From positions 656,404-720,403 of the forward strand of contig NZ_JAKNTA010000002.1 in assembly GCF_022288725.1 (NCBI RefSeq): DNA of 64,000 bases. The letters run 5' to 3'. The stretch is from Kitasatospora sp. A2-31 (GTDB lineage: Bacteria > Actinomycetota > Actinomycetes > Streptomycetales > Streptomycetaceae). The notes beneath the pieces were generated by a model. The model worked only from the letters and a program-made list of their open reading frames with translations, was not told the DNA's origin and ran no database searches. Shown in pieces: positions 16,857 through 25,992 of this stretch. Positions within the stretch are counted from its first letter, which is position 1; each line of letters opens with the position of its first letter. The position numbers were made by a program, and so were the translations under genes.

Positions 16857-19172
16857 ATGACCACCTCGCAGCACACCCGCCCGGGCGCCGGGGACGGCCC
16901 CGCCACCGCGGACGGCCCCTCCGCCGGGGTCGGCCCCTCCGCGTGGGACGGCTTCCACGGCGGAGCCTGGCGGGACGCGATCGACGTCCGTGACTTCATC
17001 CAGCACAACTACACCCCGTACGAGGGCGATGCGTCCTTCCTCTCCGGCCCCACCGAGCGGACCGCCGAGGTGTGGCGGCAGCTCACCGACCGATTCCCCG
17101 AGGAACGCGCCAAGGGGGTGTACGACGTCGCGTACGACATCCCGTCCACCATCACCGCGCACGCCCCCGGCTGGATCGACCGGGAGCGGGAGCTCATCGT
17201 CGGCCTGCAGACCGACGCTCCGCTCAAGCGCGCGATCATGCCGAACGGCGGCTGGCGGATGGTCGCTGGAGCCCTGAAGACCTACGGCTACCCGGTCGAT
17301 CCCCAGCTGGAGACGATCTTCACCCGGTACCGCAAGACCCACAACGCCGGGGTGTTCGACGCCTACACCCCCGAGATCCGGGCCGCCCGCAGGGCCGGCG
17401 TCATCACCGGCCTGCCCGATGCCTACGGACGCGGCCGGATCATCGGCGACTACCGACGGGTCGCCCTCTACGGAGTGGACCGCCTGGTCGAGGCGAAGCT
17501 CGCGGAGAAGGCGGAGCTCGACGCCGCTCCCACCGACCCGGCGCGGCTGGAGGAGACGATCCGCGAGCGCGAGGAGCTCGCGGAGCAGATCCGGGCGCTG
17601 GGCGAACTGAAGGAGATGGCCACGGCCTACGGGTACGACCTCTCCGGGCCGGCCCGCACCGGCCGGGAGGCGATCCAGTGGCTCTACTTCGCCTACCTGG
17701 CAGCGGTCAAGGAGCAGAACGGCGCGGCCATGTCGCTCGGACGCACCTCGACCTTCCTCGACGTCTACCTCCAGCGCGACCTCATATCGGGAGTGCTGAC
17801 CGAGCGTCAGGCGCAGGAACTGGTGGACGACTTCATCATCAAGCTGCGGATCGTCCGCTTCCTGCGCACCCCGGAGTACGACGAGCTGTTCTCCGGCGAC
17901 CCGACCTGGGTGACCGAGTCGATCGGCGGCATGGGCGTGGACGGCCGTACCCTCGTCACCCGGACCTCCTTCCGCTACCTGCAGACCCTCTACAACCTGG
18001 GCCCGGCCCCCGAGCCCAACATGACCGTGCTCTGGTCGCCGCACTTGCCCCGCGGCTTCAAGGAGTTCTGCGCCCGGGTGTCGATCGACACCTCCTCCGT
18101 GCAGTACGAGTCGGACGAGCTGATGCGCCCGCGCTTCGGCGACGACACCGCGATCGCCTGCTGCGTCTCCGCGATGGAGGTCGGGAAGCAGATGCAGTTC
18201 TTCGGGGCCCGGGTCAACCTCGCCAAGACGCTGCTCTACGCCGTCAACGGCGGGCGGGACGAGAAGTCCGGCGAGCAGGTCGGCCCGGCCACCGCCCCGG
18301 TCGGCGGGGACGTCCTCGACTACGACGAGGTGCTGGCCCGCTTCGACGAGCAGCTGGAGTGGCTCGCCGCCACGTACGTCCACGCGCTCGACGTCATCCA
18401 CTACATGCACGACCGGTACGCCTACGAGCGGCTGGAGATGGCCCTGCACGACCGCGACGTCCGGCGCACGATGGCCTGCGGCATCGCGGGGCTCGCGGTG
18501 GCCGCCGACTCGCTCGCCGCGATCAAGTACGCCAAGGTCACCCCGGTGCGGGACGCGACCGGGCTCGCCACCGACTACCGGATCGAGGGCGACTACCCGG
18601 CGTACGGGAACAACGACGACCGCGTGGACGCGATCGCGGTCCGGCTGGTCGAGGAGTTCATGCACAAGGTCCGCAAGCACCCCACCTACCGGGGCGCCGA
18701 GCACACCCAGTCCGTCCTGACCATCACGTCCAACGTGGTCTACGGGAAGAAGACCGGCAACACGCCGGACGGCCGCCGGGCCGGCGAGCCGTTTTCCCCG
18801 GGCGCCAATCCGATGAACGGCCGCGACCGCCACGGCTACGTGGCCAGCGCGCTGTCCGTCGCCAAACTGCCGTACGAGGACGCCGAGGACGGCATCTCGC
18901 TCACCAACACCGTCGCCCCGGACGCCCTCGGCCGCACCGACGGGGAACGGATCGCCAACCTGGTCGGCGTGCTCGACGGCTACGTCGCCTGCCACGGCTT
19001 CCACATGAACGTCAACGTGCTCAACCGGGAGACCCTCCTGGACGCCATGGCCCACCCCGAGAAGTACCCGCAGCTGACCATCCGGGTCAGCGGCTACGCG
19101 GTCAACTTCGTCCGGCTGACCCGTGAGCAGCAGCTCGACGTGGTCAACCGCACCTTCCACGACGTCCTGTAG
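16857..19172 (+). CDS. pflB: formate C-acetyltransferase (pyruvate formate-lyase)
   Basis: 771 residues. A glycyl-radical enzyme that converts pyruvate and CoA to acetyl-CoA and formate under anoxia. The adjacent catalytic cysteines are C435/C436 in IACCVSAM, and the glycyl-radical Gly746 sits in RVSGYAVNF near the C-terminus, both intact. The start of the core ([15 protein letters not shown], then ERTAEVW) follows E. coli PflB closely. A Pro/Gly-rich leader of about 30 residues is extra. It is translated from an ATG with a gaaggga site 30 bases after adhE. Its activase follows 115 bases later. The radical is destroyed by oxygen, so the protein can work only under strict hypoxia. Confidence 0.97.
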   Translation: MTTSQHTRPGAGDGPATADGPSAGVGPSAWDGFHGGAWRDAIDVRDFIQHNYTPYEGDASFLSGPTERTAEVWRQLTDRFPEERAKGVYDVAYDIPSTITAHAPGWIDRERELIVGLQTDAPLKRAIMPNGGWRMVAGALKTYGYPVDPQLETIFTRYRKTHNAGVFDAYTPEIRAARRAGVITGLPDAYGRGRIIGDYRRVALYGVDRLVEAKLAEKAELDAAPTDPARLEETIREREELAEQIRALGELKEMATAYGYDLSGPARTGREAIQWLYFAYLAAVKEQNGAAMSLGRTSTFLDVYLQRDLISGVLTERQAQELVDDFIIKLRIVRFLRTPEYDELFSGDPTWVTESIGGMGVDGRTLVTRTSFRYLQTLYNLGPAPEPNMTVLWSPHLPRGFKEFCARVSIDTSSVQYESDELMRPRFGDDTAIACCVSAMEVGKQMQFFGARVNLAKTLLYAVNGGRDEKSGEQVGPATAPVGGDVLDYDEVLARFDEQLEWLAATYVHALDVIHYMHDRYAYERLEMALHDRDVRRTMACGIAGLAVAADSLAAIKYAKVTPVRDATGLATDYRIEGDYPAYGNNDDRVDAIAVRLVEEFMHKVRKHPTYRGAEHTQSVLTITSNVVYGKKTGNTPDGRRAGEPFSPGANPMNGRDRHGYVASALSVAKLPYEDAEDGISLTNTVAPDALGRTDGERIANLVGVLDGYVACHGFHMNVNVLNRETLLDAMAHPEKYPQLTIRVSGYAVNFVRLTREQQLDVVNRTFHDVL

Positions 19173-19287
19173 CCCGCCCCGCTCGTGGTGCCGACGCCCC
19201 CGCCGGCGTCGGCACCCCGCCCGGGAGCGCCAGGGAGCGCCCGGGAGCACCGAGCAGCACCCACAGCACCCAGGAGAAGGAGCCCCC

Positions 19288-20073
19288 GTGGCCCAGACCG
19301 ATCCGACCGCCCCCGCCGTGGCCGGCGGCACCGCCCGGCCTCCGGTGACCGGCAGGCTCCACTCCTGGGACCTGTCCACCGGCGTCGACGGCCCCGGTAC
19401 CCGCTTCGTCGCGTTCCTGTCCGGCTGCCCGCTGCGCTGCGCGTACTGCCACAACCCCGACACCCGCCACCTGCGCGACGGTCACCCCTGCTTGGCCGAG
19501 GAGATCGTCCGGGAGGCCGCCAAGTACACCGGCTTCATCCGCGCCTCGGGCGGCGGCGCCACCGTCAGCGGGGGCGAACCGCTCCTCCAACCCGCGCTCA
19601 CCGGCGAACTGCTGCACCGCTTCAAGCACGAACTCGGCCTGCACACGGCCCTGGACACCTCCGGCGTCCTCGGCGCCCGCGCCACCGACGCGTTGCTCGC
19701 CGACACCGACCTCGTCCTGCTCGACATCAAGTCCTGGGACCGCGCGCTCCACCGGCGCCTGACCGGAGTGGAACTCGCCCCCACCCTCGCCTTCGCCCGC
19801 CGCCTGGCCGGGCTCGGCACGGAGGTCTGGGTCCGCTTCGTCCTCGTCCCGCACCTGACGGACCCGGCCGCCAACATCGAGGGCGTGGCCGCCTTCGCCG
19901 CCGCCCTCGGCAACGTCACCCGGGTCGACGTGCTGCCCTTCCACAAGCTCGGCGCGGCCAAGTGGAGCGCTCTCGGTCTCGACTTCCCCCTCGCCGGCAC
20001 CCCGGTGCCCACCGCCGAGCAGGTCGCCGCAGCCCGAGCCGTCTTCACCGGGCACGGCCTGTACGCGGTCTGA
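19288..20073 (+). CDS. pflA: pyruvate formate-lyase activating enzyme (radical SAM)
   Basis: About 261 residues. It uses S-adenosylmethionine and a [4Fe-4S] cluster to place the glycyl radical on PflB. The cluster motif CPLRCAYC has Cys47, Cys51 and Cys54, followed by HNPDTRH. ASGGGATVSGGEPLLQ is the SAM-binding GGE region, and ALDTSG and LLDIKSWD match the family. The GTG at 19288 is set by the ggagaagga site; the upstream part of the frame looks non-coding. Length fits E. coli PflA (246) plus a ~20-residue leader. A 115-base gap separates it from pflB, with no clear terminator, so it is likely co-transcribed. Confidence 0.95.
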   Translation: MAQTDPTAPAVAGGTARPPVTGRLHSWDLSTGVDGPGTRFVAFLSGCPLRCAYCHNPDTRHLRDGHPCLAEEIVREAAKYTGFIRASGGGATVSGGEPLLQPALTGELLHRFKHELGLHTALDTSGVLGARATDALLADTDLVLLDIKSWDRALHRRLTGVELAPTLAFARRLAGLGTEVWVRFVLVPHLTDPAANIEGVAAFAAALGNVTRVDVLPFHKLGAAKWSALGLDFPLAGTPVPTAEQVAAARAVFTGHGLYAV

Positions 20074-20171
20074 CGCCCGTTCTCCCGCTGCCCGGCGGAT
20101 GCCGGCGGAATCAACGCCCCGTGCGCCTCGTTGCACAGGAGACGCAGTGACACCACAGGGGAGAGAAGGAG

Positions 20172-20792
20172 ATGAGGCCGATGGCGGGAACGCCGCCGGT
20201 GCCGAACGTCCGCCGGGTGGACCGGGTGGCGCTGCTCGGCCTCGCGGCCGACGTCCGCGACGTGTACGCGCACGCCTTCGGCCGGCCGCCGTGGAACGAA
20301 CCCGGGGCCATGGCCGACGACTACGTGAGCCGTCTGCACCGGGACGTCGACCGACCTGGATTCACCGCGGCCGCCGCCTGCCGCCCGGACGGCCGGCTCG
20401 TCGGCTTCGCCACGGCCTGGACCACGCCGGACCCGTTCCCCTCCGAAGGTTCCTACCGCCACGCCGGCGACGGCCTCGGGGAGCACGGCGTCCGCGAGCT
20501 GCTGGGAGGGGCCCTGAAGATCGACGAACTGGCCGTCCACCCCGACCACGCCCGCCGGGGCCTCGGCCTCGCCCTGCTGAACGCGGTGTCCGCGGCGGCC
20601 CCCGGCGGCCGGAGCTGGTTGTTCACCGTGGCTGCTGCGGACGGGCCGCTGGACTTCTACCTGCGGCACGGCTGGAGCCCGGTCACCAGCCCGGCGCCGG
20701 ACGCCGGCGGCGTGGTCGTCATGCTGGGCCCCCACCACCCGGGAGCACCGGCGCCGGCCCACCGCGAAGCACCGGCCGCAGCCGGACACTGA
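20172..20792 (+). CDS. GNAT-family N-acetyltransferase
   Basis: 206 residues of the GNAT fold. The acetyl-CoA-binding segment is KIDELAVHPDHARRGLGLALLNAV, with the R-x-x-G-x-G/A loop (RRGLGLA), and a later strand reads FYLRHGWSPVT. It transfers an acetyl group to an amine of unknown identity. ATG with a ggagagaaggag site seven bases or fewer upstream. It starts 98 bases after pflA on the same strand. It might be co-transcribed with the fermentation genes, and lysine acetylation of metabolic enzymes would be one idea, but nothing in the sequence shows that. Confidence 0.88.
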   Translation: MRPMAGTPPVPNVRRVDRVALLGLAADVRDVYAHAFGRPPWNEPGAMADDYVSRLHRDVDRPGFTAAAACRPDGRLVGFATAWTTPDPFPSEGSYRHAGDGLGEHGVRELLGGALKIDELAVHPDHARRGLGLALLNAVSAAAPGGRSWLFTVAAADGPLDFYLRHGWSPVTSPAPDAGGVVVMLGPHHPGAPAPAHREAPAAAGH

Positions 20793-20951
20793 CGTCCTCC
20801 GCGCTCGCGGTCCCCCGCGCTCGTGGTCTCCAGCCTCCCGCCTCCCGTGCTCGGCGATCAGCGCGGCGGACCCGCCGCCGCGTTTCACCGGCGATGCGGA
20901 CGGGAAGGCGCGCTCGCGCAACGACGCCCGCGAGCTGAGGCGGTACCGGCT

Positions 20952-21956
20952 GTGGACCCCGTGGAAGCACTTCGGCGGATCGCCTTCCTCCTGGAGTGGA
21001 ACGGAGCCTCGCCCTACCGGGTCCGGGCCTTCCACACGGCCGCCGACGCCGCCCGCGGCCTCCCGCCCGGCCCGGTGCCCGCCGCCCGGGCGCAGCAGCT
21101 CCGCGGGGTCGGACCGGTCACCGCCGCCGTGATCGCCGAAGCCTCTGCCGGCCGGACGCCGGCCTACCTCGCCGACCTGGCGACGGCGGCCGGACCGGCC
21201 GGGCAGGCCGGCTGGGATCTCGCCGCCGCGGCGCAGGGCGACTGCCACCTGCACTCCGACTGGTCCGACGGCGGCCACCCCATCGAGGAGATGGCCGAGG
21301 CCGCCCGCGAGCTCGGCCACCGCTGGGCCGTACTCACCGACCACTCGCCCCGGCTGACCATCGCCCACGGGCTGAGTCCCGACCGCCTGCGGCTCCAGCT
21401 GGACACGGTCGCGGCGTACAACGCGGTGGCCGACGGCGGATTCCGCCTGCTCACCGGGATCGAGTGCGACATCCTGGAGGACGGCTCCCTGGACCAGGAG
21501 CCGGAGCTGCTCGACCGGCTCGACGTGGTGGTGGTCTCGGTCCACTCGAAGCTGCGCTCCGACCCGGAGCCGATGACCGACCGGATGCTGTCGGCCGTGC
21601 GCAATCCCCGGGCGGACGTCCTCGGACACTGCACCGGCCGGATCGTGACCGGCCGCGGCCGGCCACAGTCGCGCTTCGACGCCGCGGCCGTCTTCGCCGC
21701 CTGCGCCGACGCCGGAACGGCGGTGGAGATCAACTGCCGGCCCGAGCGCCGCGACCCGCCCGACGACCTGCTGTGCCTGGCGGCCGAGGCGGGCTGCGTG
21801 TTCGCCGTCGACACCGACGCCCATGCCCCGGACCAGTTGCAGTGGCACGCCTCGGGCTACGCGCGGGCCGCGCGGATCGGTCTCGGGCCGGACCGGCTGG
21901 TGACCACCTGGCCGCGCGAACGGCTCCTGGCCTGGACACGACGGGCCTCCGGGTGA
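20952..21956 (+). CDS. PHP-domain protein with N-terminal helix-hairpin-helix region (PolX-like, lacking polymerase core)
   Basis: About 334 residues. The first ~95 (EALRRIAFLLEWNGASPYRVRAF and QLRGVGPVTAAVIAEA) match the helix-hairpin-helix head of family X polymerases. The rest is a PHP metal-dependent phosphoesterase: HLHSDWSDG, LTDHSPRL, GIECDIL, VHSK, GHCTGR and DTDAHAPDQ supply the metal ligands. The polymerase palm is absent, so the likely role is a 3'-5' exonuclease or phosphatase. GTG at 20952 begins at the conserved part; 43 residues upstream in frame look non-coding. It may take part in DNA repair, which would suit a stress island. Confidence 0.85.
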   Translation: MDPVEALRRIAFLLEWNGASPYRVRAFHTAADAARGLPPGPVPAARAQQLRGVGPVTAAVIAEASAGRTPAYLADLATAAGPAGQAGWDLAAAAQGDCHLHSDWSDGGHPIEEMAEAARELGHRWAVLTDHSPRLTIAHGLSPDRLRLQLDTVAAYNAVADGGFRLLTGIECDILEDGSLDQEPELLDRLDVVVVSVHSKLRSDPEPMTDRMLSAVRNPRADVLGHCTGRIVTGRGRPQSRFDAAAVFAACADAGTAVEINCRPERRDPPDDLLCLAAEAGCVFAVDTDAHAPDQLQWHASGYARAARIGLGPDRLVTTWPRERLLAWTRRASG

Positions 21957-22032
21957 TCACACGGCCGGTGCGGACGGGGCAGGCGGTGAAGACAGAGCAG
22001 CCGGCGCAGACGCGGCAGTGGCGACACGGCCG

Positions 22033-22506
22033 CTACTCGGAGGCGCTGGGCACGTCGAGGGGCTCGCGGGTGGCCGTGCTCTTGGCCTCTTCGAGCCGGT
22101 CGCCGATCTCCCGCAGGCGGTTGCGGCCCATGGCCTTGCGGACCTCGGGGAACCAGTCGTTCTCCTCCTCCTCGACGTGGTGGCGCACGTTCTCCATCAG
22201 GACGGTCATCTTGGCGTCGAAGCGCTCGTCCTCGGCGTCCAGGTCCGCCAGCTCCGAGAGCATCCACACCACGGCATGGTGCTCCTCGACGCTCTCCAGA
22301 ACGTGGTCCTTCGTGTCGGGCGCGGCCTCGCGGGCGGCGGGGTAGAAGATCTCCTCCTCGATGATCGCGTGTGCCGTCAGCTCCTCGATCACCTGGTCGA
22401 CGATCCGGCGCTTCTCCGCGAAGTCCCTGTCGTCGGCCTTCTCGAAGGCCTTGAACAGCTTCTCCACGCTCTTGTGGTCCTCCCGCAGCAGCACTATCCC
22501 GTCCAT
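22033..22506 (-). CDS. hemerythrin (HHE) domain protein
   Basis: 157 residues, a single four-helix hemerythrin domain with a short polar tail. Probable di-iron ligands are H11 (REDHKSVEK), H46 and E50 (HAIIEEEIFYP), H76/H77 (EEHHAVVWM) and H110 with E114 (HHVEEEENDWFP). ATG at 22506 has a GGAGGA site. It is more acidic than the paralogue at 3463-4026 and lacks its basic tail. Such proteins sense or store O2 or NO, or protect against oxidants. It converges with the PHP gene and lies within the redox-stress island. Confidence 0.93.
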   Translation of the reverse strand: MDGIVLLREDHKSVEKLFKAFEKADDRDFAEKRRIVDQVIEELTAHAIIEEEIFYPAAREAAPDTKDHVLESVEEHHAVVWMLSELADLDAEDERFDAKMTVLMENVRHHVEEEENDWFPEVRKAMGRNRLREIGDRLEEAKSTATREPLDVPSASE

Positions 22507-22698
22507 GGTCGTCCTCCGTCTCGTGGGCGGTCCTCGGTCGATCGCGCGGCTACCCGGTGGGCGGGCGCCGTACACAGGTGGCAGCGCCGCGGGGCACGGC
22601 GCTGCACGGAGGCCTCCCTGCCCGCGTCCGCTCGGGAGCGGCCGGGTAACCGCGCCTTCGCCCGGTACACGCCCGCAATCCGGGCGCCCGGCGGCCGC

Positions 22699-23214
22699 TC
22701 AGCGTGACGAGCGAGGCCGGCGGCCGTTCGGCCGGCGGCGGAGCACCACCTGGGGAAGCACGAGCCAGCACACGCAGAACCAGACGGCGGCCGCGCCGGT
22801 GAGCACCCAGGCGGCGGGGGAGAGGCCGGTGGCCGTGCGCAGCAGGAGCAGCAGGGCCGCGGTGATGGTGAGCGCGAGCAGGACCAGCCCGAGGGAGATG
22901 AGCCGGCCGGCGACGCGGATGAGCTCCGGCTTCATCCCGTGACCGGCCAGGAAGCGGTGGAAGGCCACCGGGGCGATGAGGGTCCCGGTGGCGAGGGCGC
23001 CGAGGAAGACGGTGGCCACGTAGAGGTGCCGGTCGAACTCGGGCAGGGAGGGGAACCGGGGTGTGAAGACGACGCTGAGCAGGAAGCCGAAGAGGATCTG
23101 GGCGCCGGTCTGGCAGACGCGGACCTCCTGCAGCATCTCGTTCCAGAGGCGGTCCGCCCGTTGCTCGGGCGTTTCGTCCCGGCCCGGGCCGCCGGAGTTC
23201 TCGTCGTCGGTCAT
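22699..23214 (-). CDS. DUF6328 family membrane protein
   Basis: 171 residues. A hydrophilic acidic N-terminus (MTDDENSGGPGRDETPEQRADRLWNEML cut short: Asp/Glu-rich) is followed by four hydrophobic segments at about 38-55, 65-87, 103-122 and 132-155 and a basic tail RRRPNGRRPRSSR. The layout and the phrase QEVRVCQTGAQILFGFLL match the actinobacterial DUF6328 family, whose function is unknown. ATG with an AGGAG site. It sits upstream of the hemerythrin on the same strand with a 192-base gap, and is divergent from the alcohol-dehydrogenase remnant. Confidence 0.8.
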   Translation of the reverse strand: MTDDENSGGPGRDETPEQRADRLWNEMLQEVRVCQTGAQILFGFLLSVVFTPRFPSLPEFDRHLYVATVFLGALATGTLIAPVAFHRFLAGHGMKPELIRVAGRLISLGLVLLALTITAALLLLLRTATGLSPAAWVLTGAAAVWFCVCWLVLPQVVLRRRPNGRRPRSSR

Positions 23215-23416
23215 GTGCGGCTCCTACGGCGGGACGCCGTGCCCGGGGGCGGCGTGCCGGCGTGGTGCGCGCGGCGCGGGTTCGAACGGCGTCGGCGGTG
23301 CTCAGCCCAGTCTGCGTGCGGCGTGCCGAGGACGCCACCGAGGAGCGCGAACGGGGCGCAGGGGCGGTGCAGGAAGGGCGGCCCCGGCCGTTTCCGGCCG
23401 GTCGCAGCGGGCAGCC

Positions 23417-23430
23417 GCGACCTTCGGGGC
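23417..23430. promoter_or_regulatory. DosR/DevR-like box 3 (GCGACCTTCGGGGC)
   Basis: GCGACCTTCGGGGC keeps the CGACCTTCGG core with one change from the exact copies. It lies 41 bases before the GTG of the dehydrogenase remnant at 23458 and about 160 bases before the intact gene at 23588. Distance to the remnant is like that of a normal activator site. Confidence 0.4.
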
Positions 23431-23457
23431 ACGAGAACGGCCGAAAGGGTGGTCCGG

Positions 23458-23607
23458 GTGAGGGCAATCGTGTTCAGGGCGCCGTCCGAGGTGTCGGTCG
23501 AGGAACTGCCCGACCCGCGGATCGAGGCACCGGGGACCGCGATCATGCGCATCACCACCGGGCACCGCACCGCGGAGGAGGGACACCATGACGGACACCG
23601 AGCGTGA
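23458..23607 (+). pseudogene. N-terminal remnant of a zinc-dependent alcohol dehydrogenase (MDR family)
   Basis: From the GTG the frame reads RAIVFRAPSEVSVEELPDPR then IEAPGTAIMRITT, the standard start of a medium-chain zinc alcohol dehydrogenase. Where the zinc-site Cys should follow, it changes to GHRTAEEGHHDGHRA and stops at 23607. About 36 residues of real homology remain of some 340-380. The start keeps a gaaagggtgg site almost identical to that of adhE (ccgaaaaggtggtcc against ccgaaagggtggtcc). The frame runs into the next gene, whose ATG is at 23588, so a deletion probably joined the two. The DosR-like box upstream is retained. Confidence 0.7.
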
Positions 23608-24187
23608 CAGGACGACGGGCACCGACGGCCCGACGGGCGCCGATGGGGAACGGCTGCTCGCGATCTACCTCAACGACCACCTGGCCGGCTCCTACGGCGG
23701 CGCGGCACTCGCGCGCCGGATCGCCCGGGAGCACGCGGGGGGCCCGGACGAGGCCGAGCTCCGAACCATGGCCCGGGAGATCACCGAGGACCGTGACGAA
23801 CTCGTGGACCTGATGCGGGCACTGGGCATCCGACCCCGCTGGCACCGGCGGCTGCTCGGAGCGGCCGCCGAGAAGGCGGGCCGGCTCAAGCTCAACGGGC
23901 GGCTGGTGCAGCGGTCGCCGCTGAGCGACCTGCTGGAGGCGGAGGCCATGCGATCGGGGGTCCAGGGCAAGATCGCGCTCTGGCGGGCGCTGCGGACGGC
24001 GGGCTTCGAGGACCTGCTCGGCGCCAGGCTGGAACGCCTGGAGGCCCGGGCCGACCGCCAGGCCGACATCCTCGACGCCCGGCAGGCGAAGGCCGCCGCT
24101 CAGGTGCTGCACCACGCCCTCGACCGGCACTGGCCGGTGACGAGGCACCAGGAGCGTCCGCGCCGCACGACGATGCGCCACGCGTGA
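23588..24187 (+). CDS. conserved helical hypothetical protein
   Basis: 199 residues, soluble and almost wholly helical, with a disordered Thr/Asp/Gly-rich first 20 residues. Recognisable phrases are LLAIYLNDHLAGSYGGAALA, MAREITEDRDELVDLM and KAGRLKLNGRLVQRSPLSDL. The helical pattern with spaced Glu and His recalls ferritin-like bundles, but no complete metal site can be traced, so this is only a hint. ATG with a GGAGGAGG site. It may now be driven by the promoter and DosR-like box inherited from the dehydrogenase remnant just upstream. A strong terminator follows. Confidence 0.75.
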   Translation: MTDTERDRTTGTDGPTGADGERLLAIYLNDHLAGSYGGAALARRIAREHAGGPDEAELRTMAREITEDRDELVDLMRALGIRPRWHRRLLGAAAEKAGRLKLNGRLVQRSPLSDLLEAEAMRSGVQGKIALWRALRTAGFEDLLGARLERLEARADRQADILDARQAKAAAQVLHHALDRHWPVTRHQERPRRTTMRHA

Positions 24188-24191
24188 CGGT

Positions 24192-24232
24192 ACGGCCCCG
24201 CCGACGACCTCGGGGTTCGTCGGCGGGGCCGT
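24192..24232. terminator. strong hairpin between convergent genes, followed by 10-bp repeats
   Basis: A 16-base perfect stem (24192-24207 with 24217-24232) and 9-base loop start five bases after the stop at 24187 and face the CYTH-CHAD gene that ends at 24301. It can end transcription from both sides. Just downstream, TCCCGTCCGA is repeated in tandem from about 24231 to 24263. Confidence 0.85.
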
Positions 24233-24300
24233 CCGTCCGATCCCGTCCGATCCCGTCCGATCCGTTCAGGAGGGGCCGGGCCGCACGCGAGCCGGGCCGC

Positions 24301-25905
24301 TCACGAGAGCCGGGTCGGCTTGCGCCGGGCAGCGCGGCTGCGGAGCTCCGGAAGGCGCCGGACGGCCGCGTCGGCCCGCTCCCGCTCCCGCTCGTGCAGC
24401 ACGCCGTAGGCGAACGCGTGCGGTGCCGTGGTGGGGTCCTCGCCGGCGAGCCGGCTCAGTTCCCGGCGTTCCACGACGCTGTCCTGGTAGGCGCCCAGCA
24501 CCTTGTGGAGCTTCTTCATCCGCTTGCCGAAGGTACGGGTGCGTTTGCGGGCCCGCTTCGGCAGGGAGGGCCGTCGGCCGCCCTCGGCCGTGTACCGCGC
24601 GCGCTTCGCGGCCTTGCGCGCCCGGTGCAGGGCCTCGTCGCGCTGCGGACCGGGCTCCGTGTGCAGGGCCCGGTCGAGCCGCTTGACGGTCCGTCGCTGC
24701 TCCTGCCGCAGCACGTCGGAGAGGTGGTCGGAGGCGTCGCGGTCGGCCCGGGCGTGCAGCGGGGGGTCGGTCGCGAAGGCTTCGAGGTCGGCCAGCAGGG
24801 TGAAGTAGCGCGGGCCGTCCATGGCGCTGACGGCCCGTGCCCAGGCCCGCCGGTAGCCGCGGTCGTACCGCGCGGTGACCAGCCCGCGCAGCGTGCGCAG
24901 GGCGCTGCGGCGTCCCTGGGCGGGCACCGCGCCCAGACCGCTCAGCACCTGTTCGCCGAGCACCTCCTGGTCGCGGGCGTCGCCGAGGAGGTGACCCAGC
25001 CAGCGCAGCTCGTCGGCCAGGTGGTCGGCGCGGTCCCGGTCGAACAGCCTGCGGTGGCCCCTGAGCAGGCTGCGCAGTCGCCGCGTGGTGATGCGCAGCT
25101 GGTGCACCGAGTCCTCCTCCGCGCGGCGGACCGCGGCGTCGAGGGCCGGGAGGCGCGCGAGGTGTTCGCGGAAGCCGGCCATCACGAGGGCGCCGGCCGT
25201 GCCGGTCGGCAGGGCGGTCGGTTCGGCGGTTCGCGAGCGGTCCGGGCCGAGGGCCCGGGCGAGCTTGGCGGGCCAGGGTGAGCGGACCAGCCCCGCGTCG
25301 GCGAGCGCGGCGTCGACCCGGTCCAGCAGGTCGGGCGTGCCGGCCTCCAGCTCGACCTCGACCTCCGTCCACCCGCTCACCTCGGTCGAGCTGCCGCCGT
25401 CGGTCGCGGGTCCGGGACGTGCCGCGCCCCCCTCGTCCCCGGGGGCGGTCAGCCGCTCGGCGGCGAGCACCTGGGCCGTGACCCGGTCCTCGACGACCTG
25501 GGCGAGCACGGCGCCCTCCTCGTCCTTCAGCGCCACCCCCGTACGACGGGTCCGCAGGTGCACCACCGGGACGAGCGCGGCGCCCCGCGTGAAGGCCTTC
25601 ACCCGGACGGCGAAGTCCGGTGGCGTCCCGTCCCCGCCCGCGGCGTCCAGCGGCAGCCGGAGCTCCTGCCGGGAGTCCCCGTCGAGGGGCAGTTTGAGGT
25701 GCCAGCCCGGATCCGTGCCGCCGCTGCGCCGGCGCAGCGTGACGCGCCGGCGGAGCAGCCGCAGGTCCACGGTGTCGTAGTAGACGGCGTCGAGGTCCTG
25801 GGGCTCGACCGGCTCGGTGGCCGCCACGCCGCGCAGCTCGCCCAGCCCGCGCGGCAGCGGACCTCCCTCGTACTTGCGTTCGGTCTCCGTGTGGTTCGTG
25901 CCCAT
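24301..25905 (-). CDS. CYTH and CHAD domain protein
   Basis: About 534 residues. The N-terminal CYTH tunnel domain (about 1-215) opens with ETERKYEG, the ExExK-type metal/triphosphate motif, and ends near EVEVELEAG. The CHAD domain (about 240-520) is a helical bundle rich in conserved His, Arg and Lys, with HQLRITTRRLRSLLRGHR and ARKAAKRARYTAEG. CHAD proteins bind inorganic polyphosphate, and CYTH partners can hydrolyse triphosphates. ATG at 25905 gives MGTNHTETERKY; ATG at 25938 is also in frame. The CYTH-CHAD architecture often goes with polyphosphate and stress functions, which suits this island. Confidence 0.92.
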   Translation of the reverse strand: MGTNHTETERKYEGGPLPRGLGELRGVAATEPVEPQDLDAVYYDTVDLRLLRRRVTLRRRSGGTDPGWHLKLPLDGDSRQELRLPLDAAGGDGTPPDFAVRVKAFTRGAALVPVVHLRTRRTGVALKDEEGAVLAQVVEDRVTAQVLAAERLTAPGDEGGAARPGPATDGGSSTEVSGWTEVEVELEAGTPDLLDRVDAALADAGLVRSPWPAKLARALGPDRSRTAEPTALPTGTAGALVMAGFREHLARLPALDAAVRRAEEDSVHQLRITTRRLRSLLRGHRRLFDRDRADHLADELRWLGHLLGDARDQEVLGEQVLSGLGAVPAQGRRSALRTLRGLVTARYDRGYRRAWARAVSAMDGPRYFTLLADLEAFATDPPLHARADRDASDHLSDVLRQEQRRTVKRLDRALHTEPGPQRDEALHRARKAAKRARYTAEGGRRPSLPKRARKRTRTFGKRMKKLHKVLGAYQDSVVERRELSRLAGEDPTTAPHAFAYGVLHERERERADAAVRRLPELRSRAARRKPTRLS

Positions 25906-25992
25906 GCCCGCGCAGGTACCCACGAGGTCGAGGGTCATGCTGCGCGGCCGTTGCCCGTGGGCGCAACGGCGCTGCCGGCGTCGCCCGGGTGG

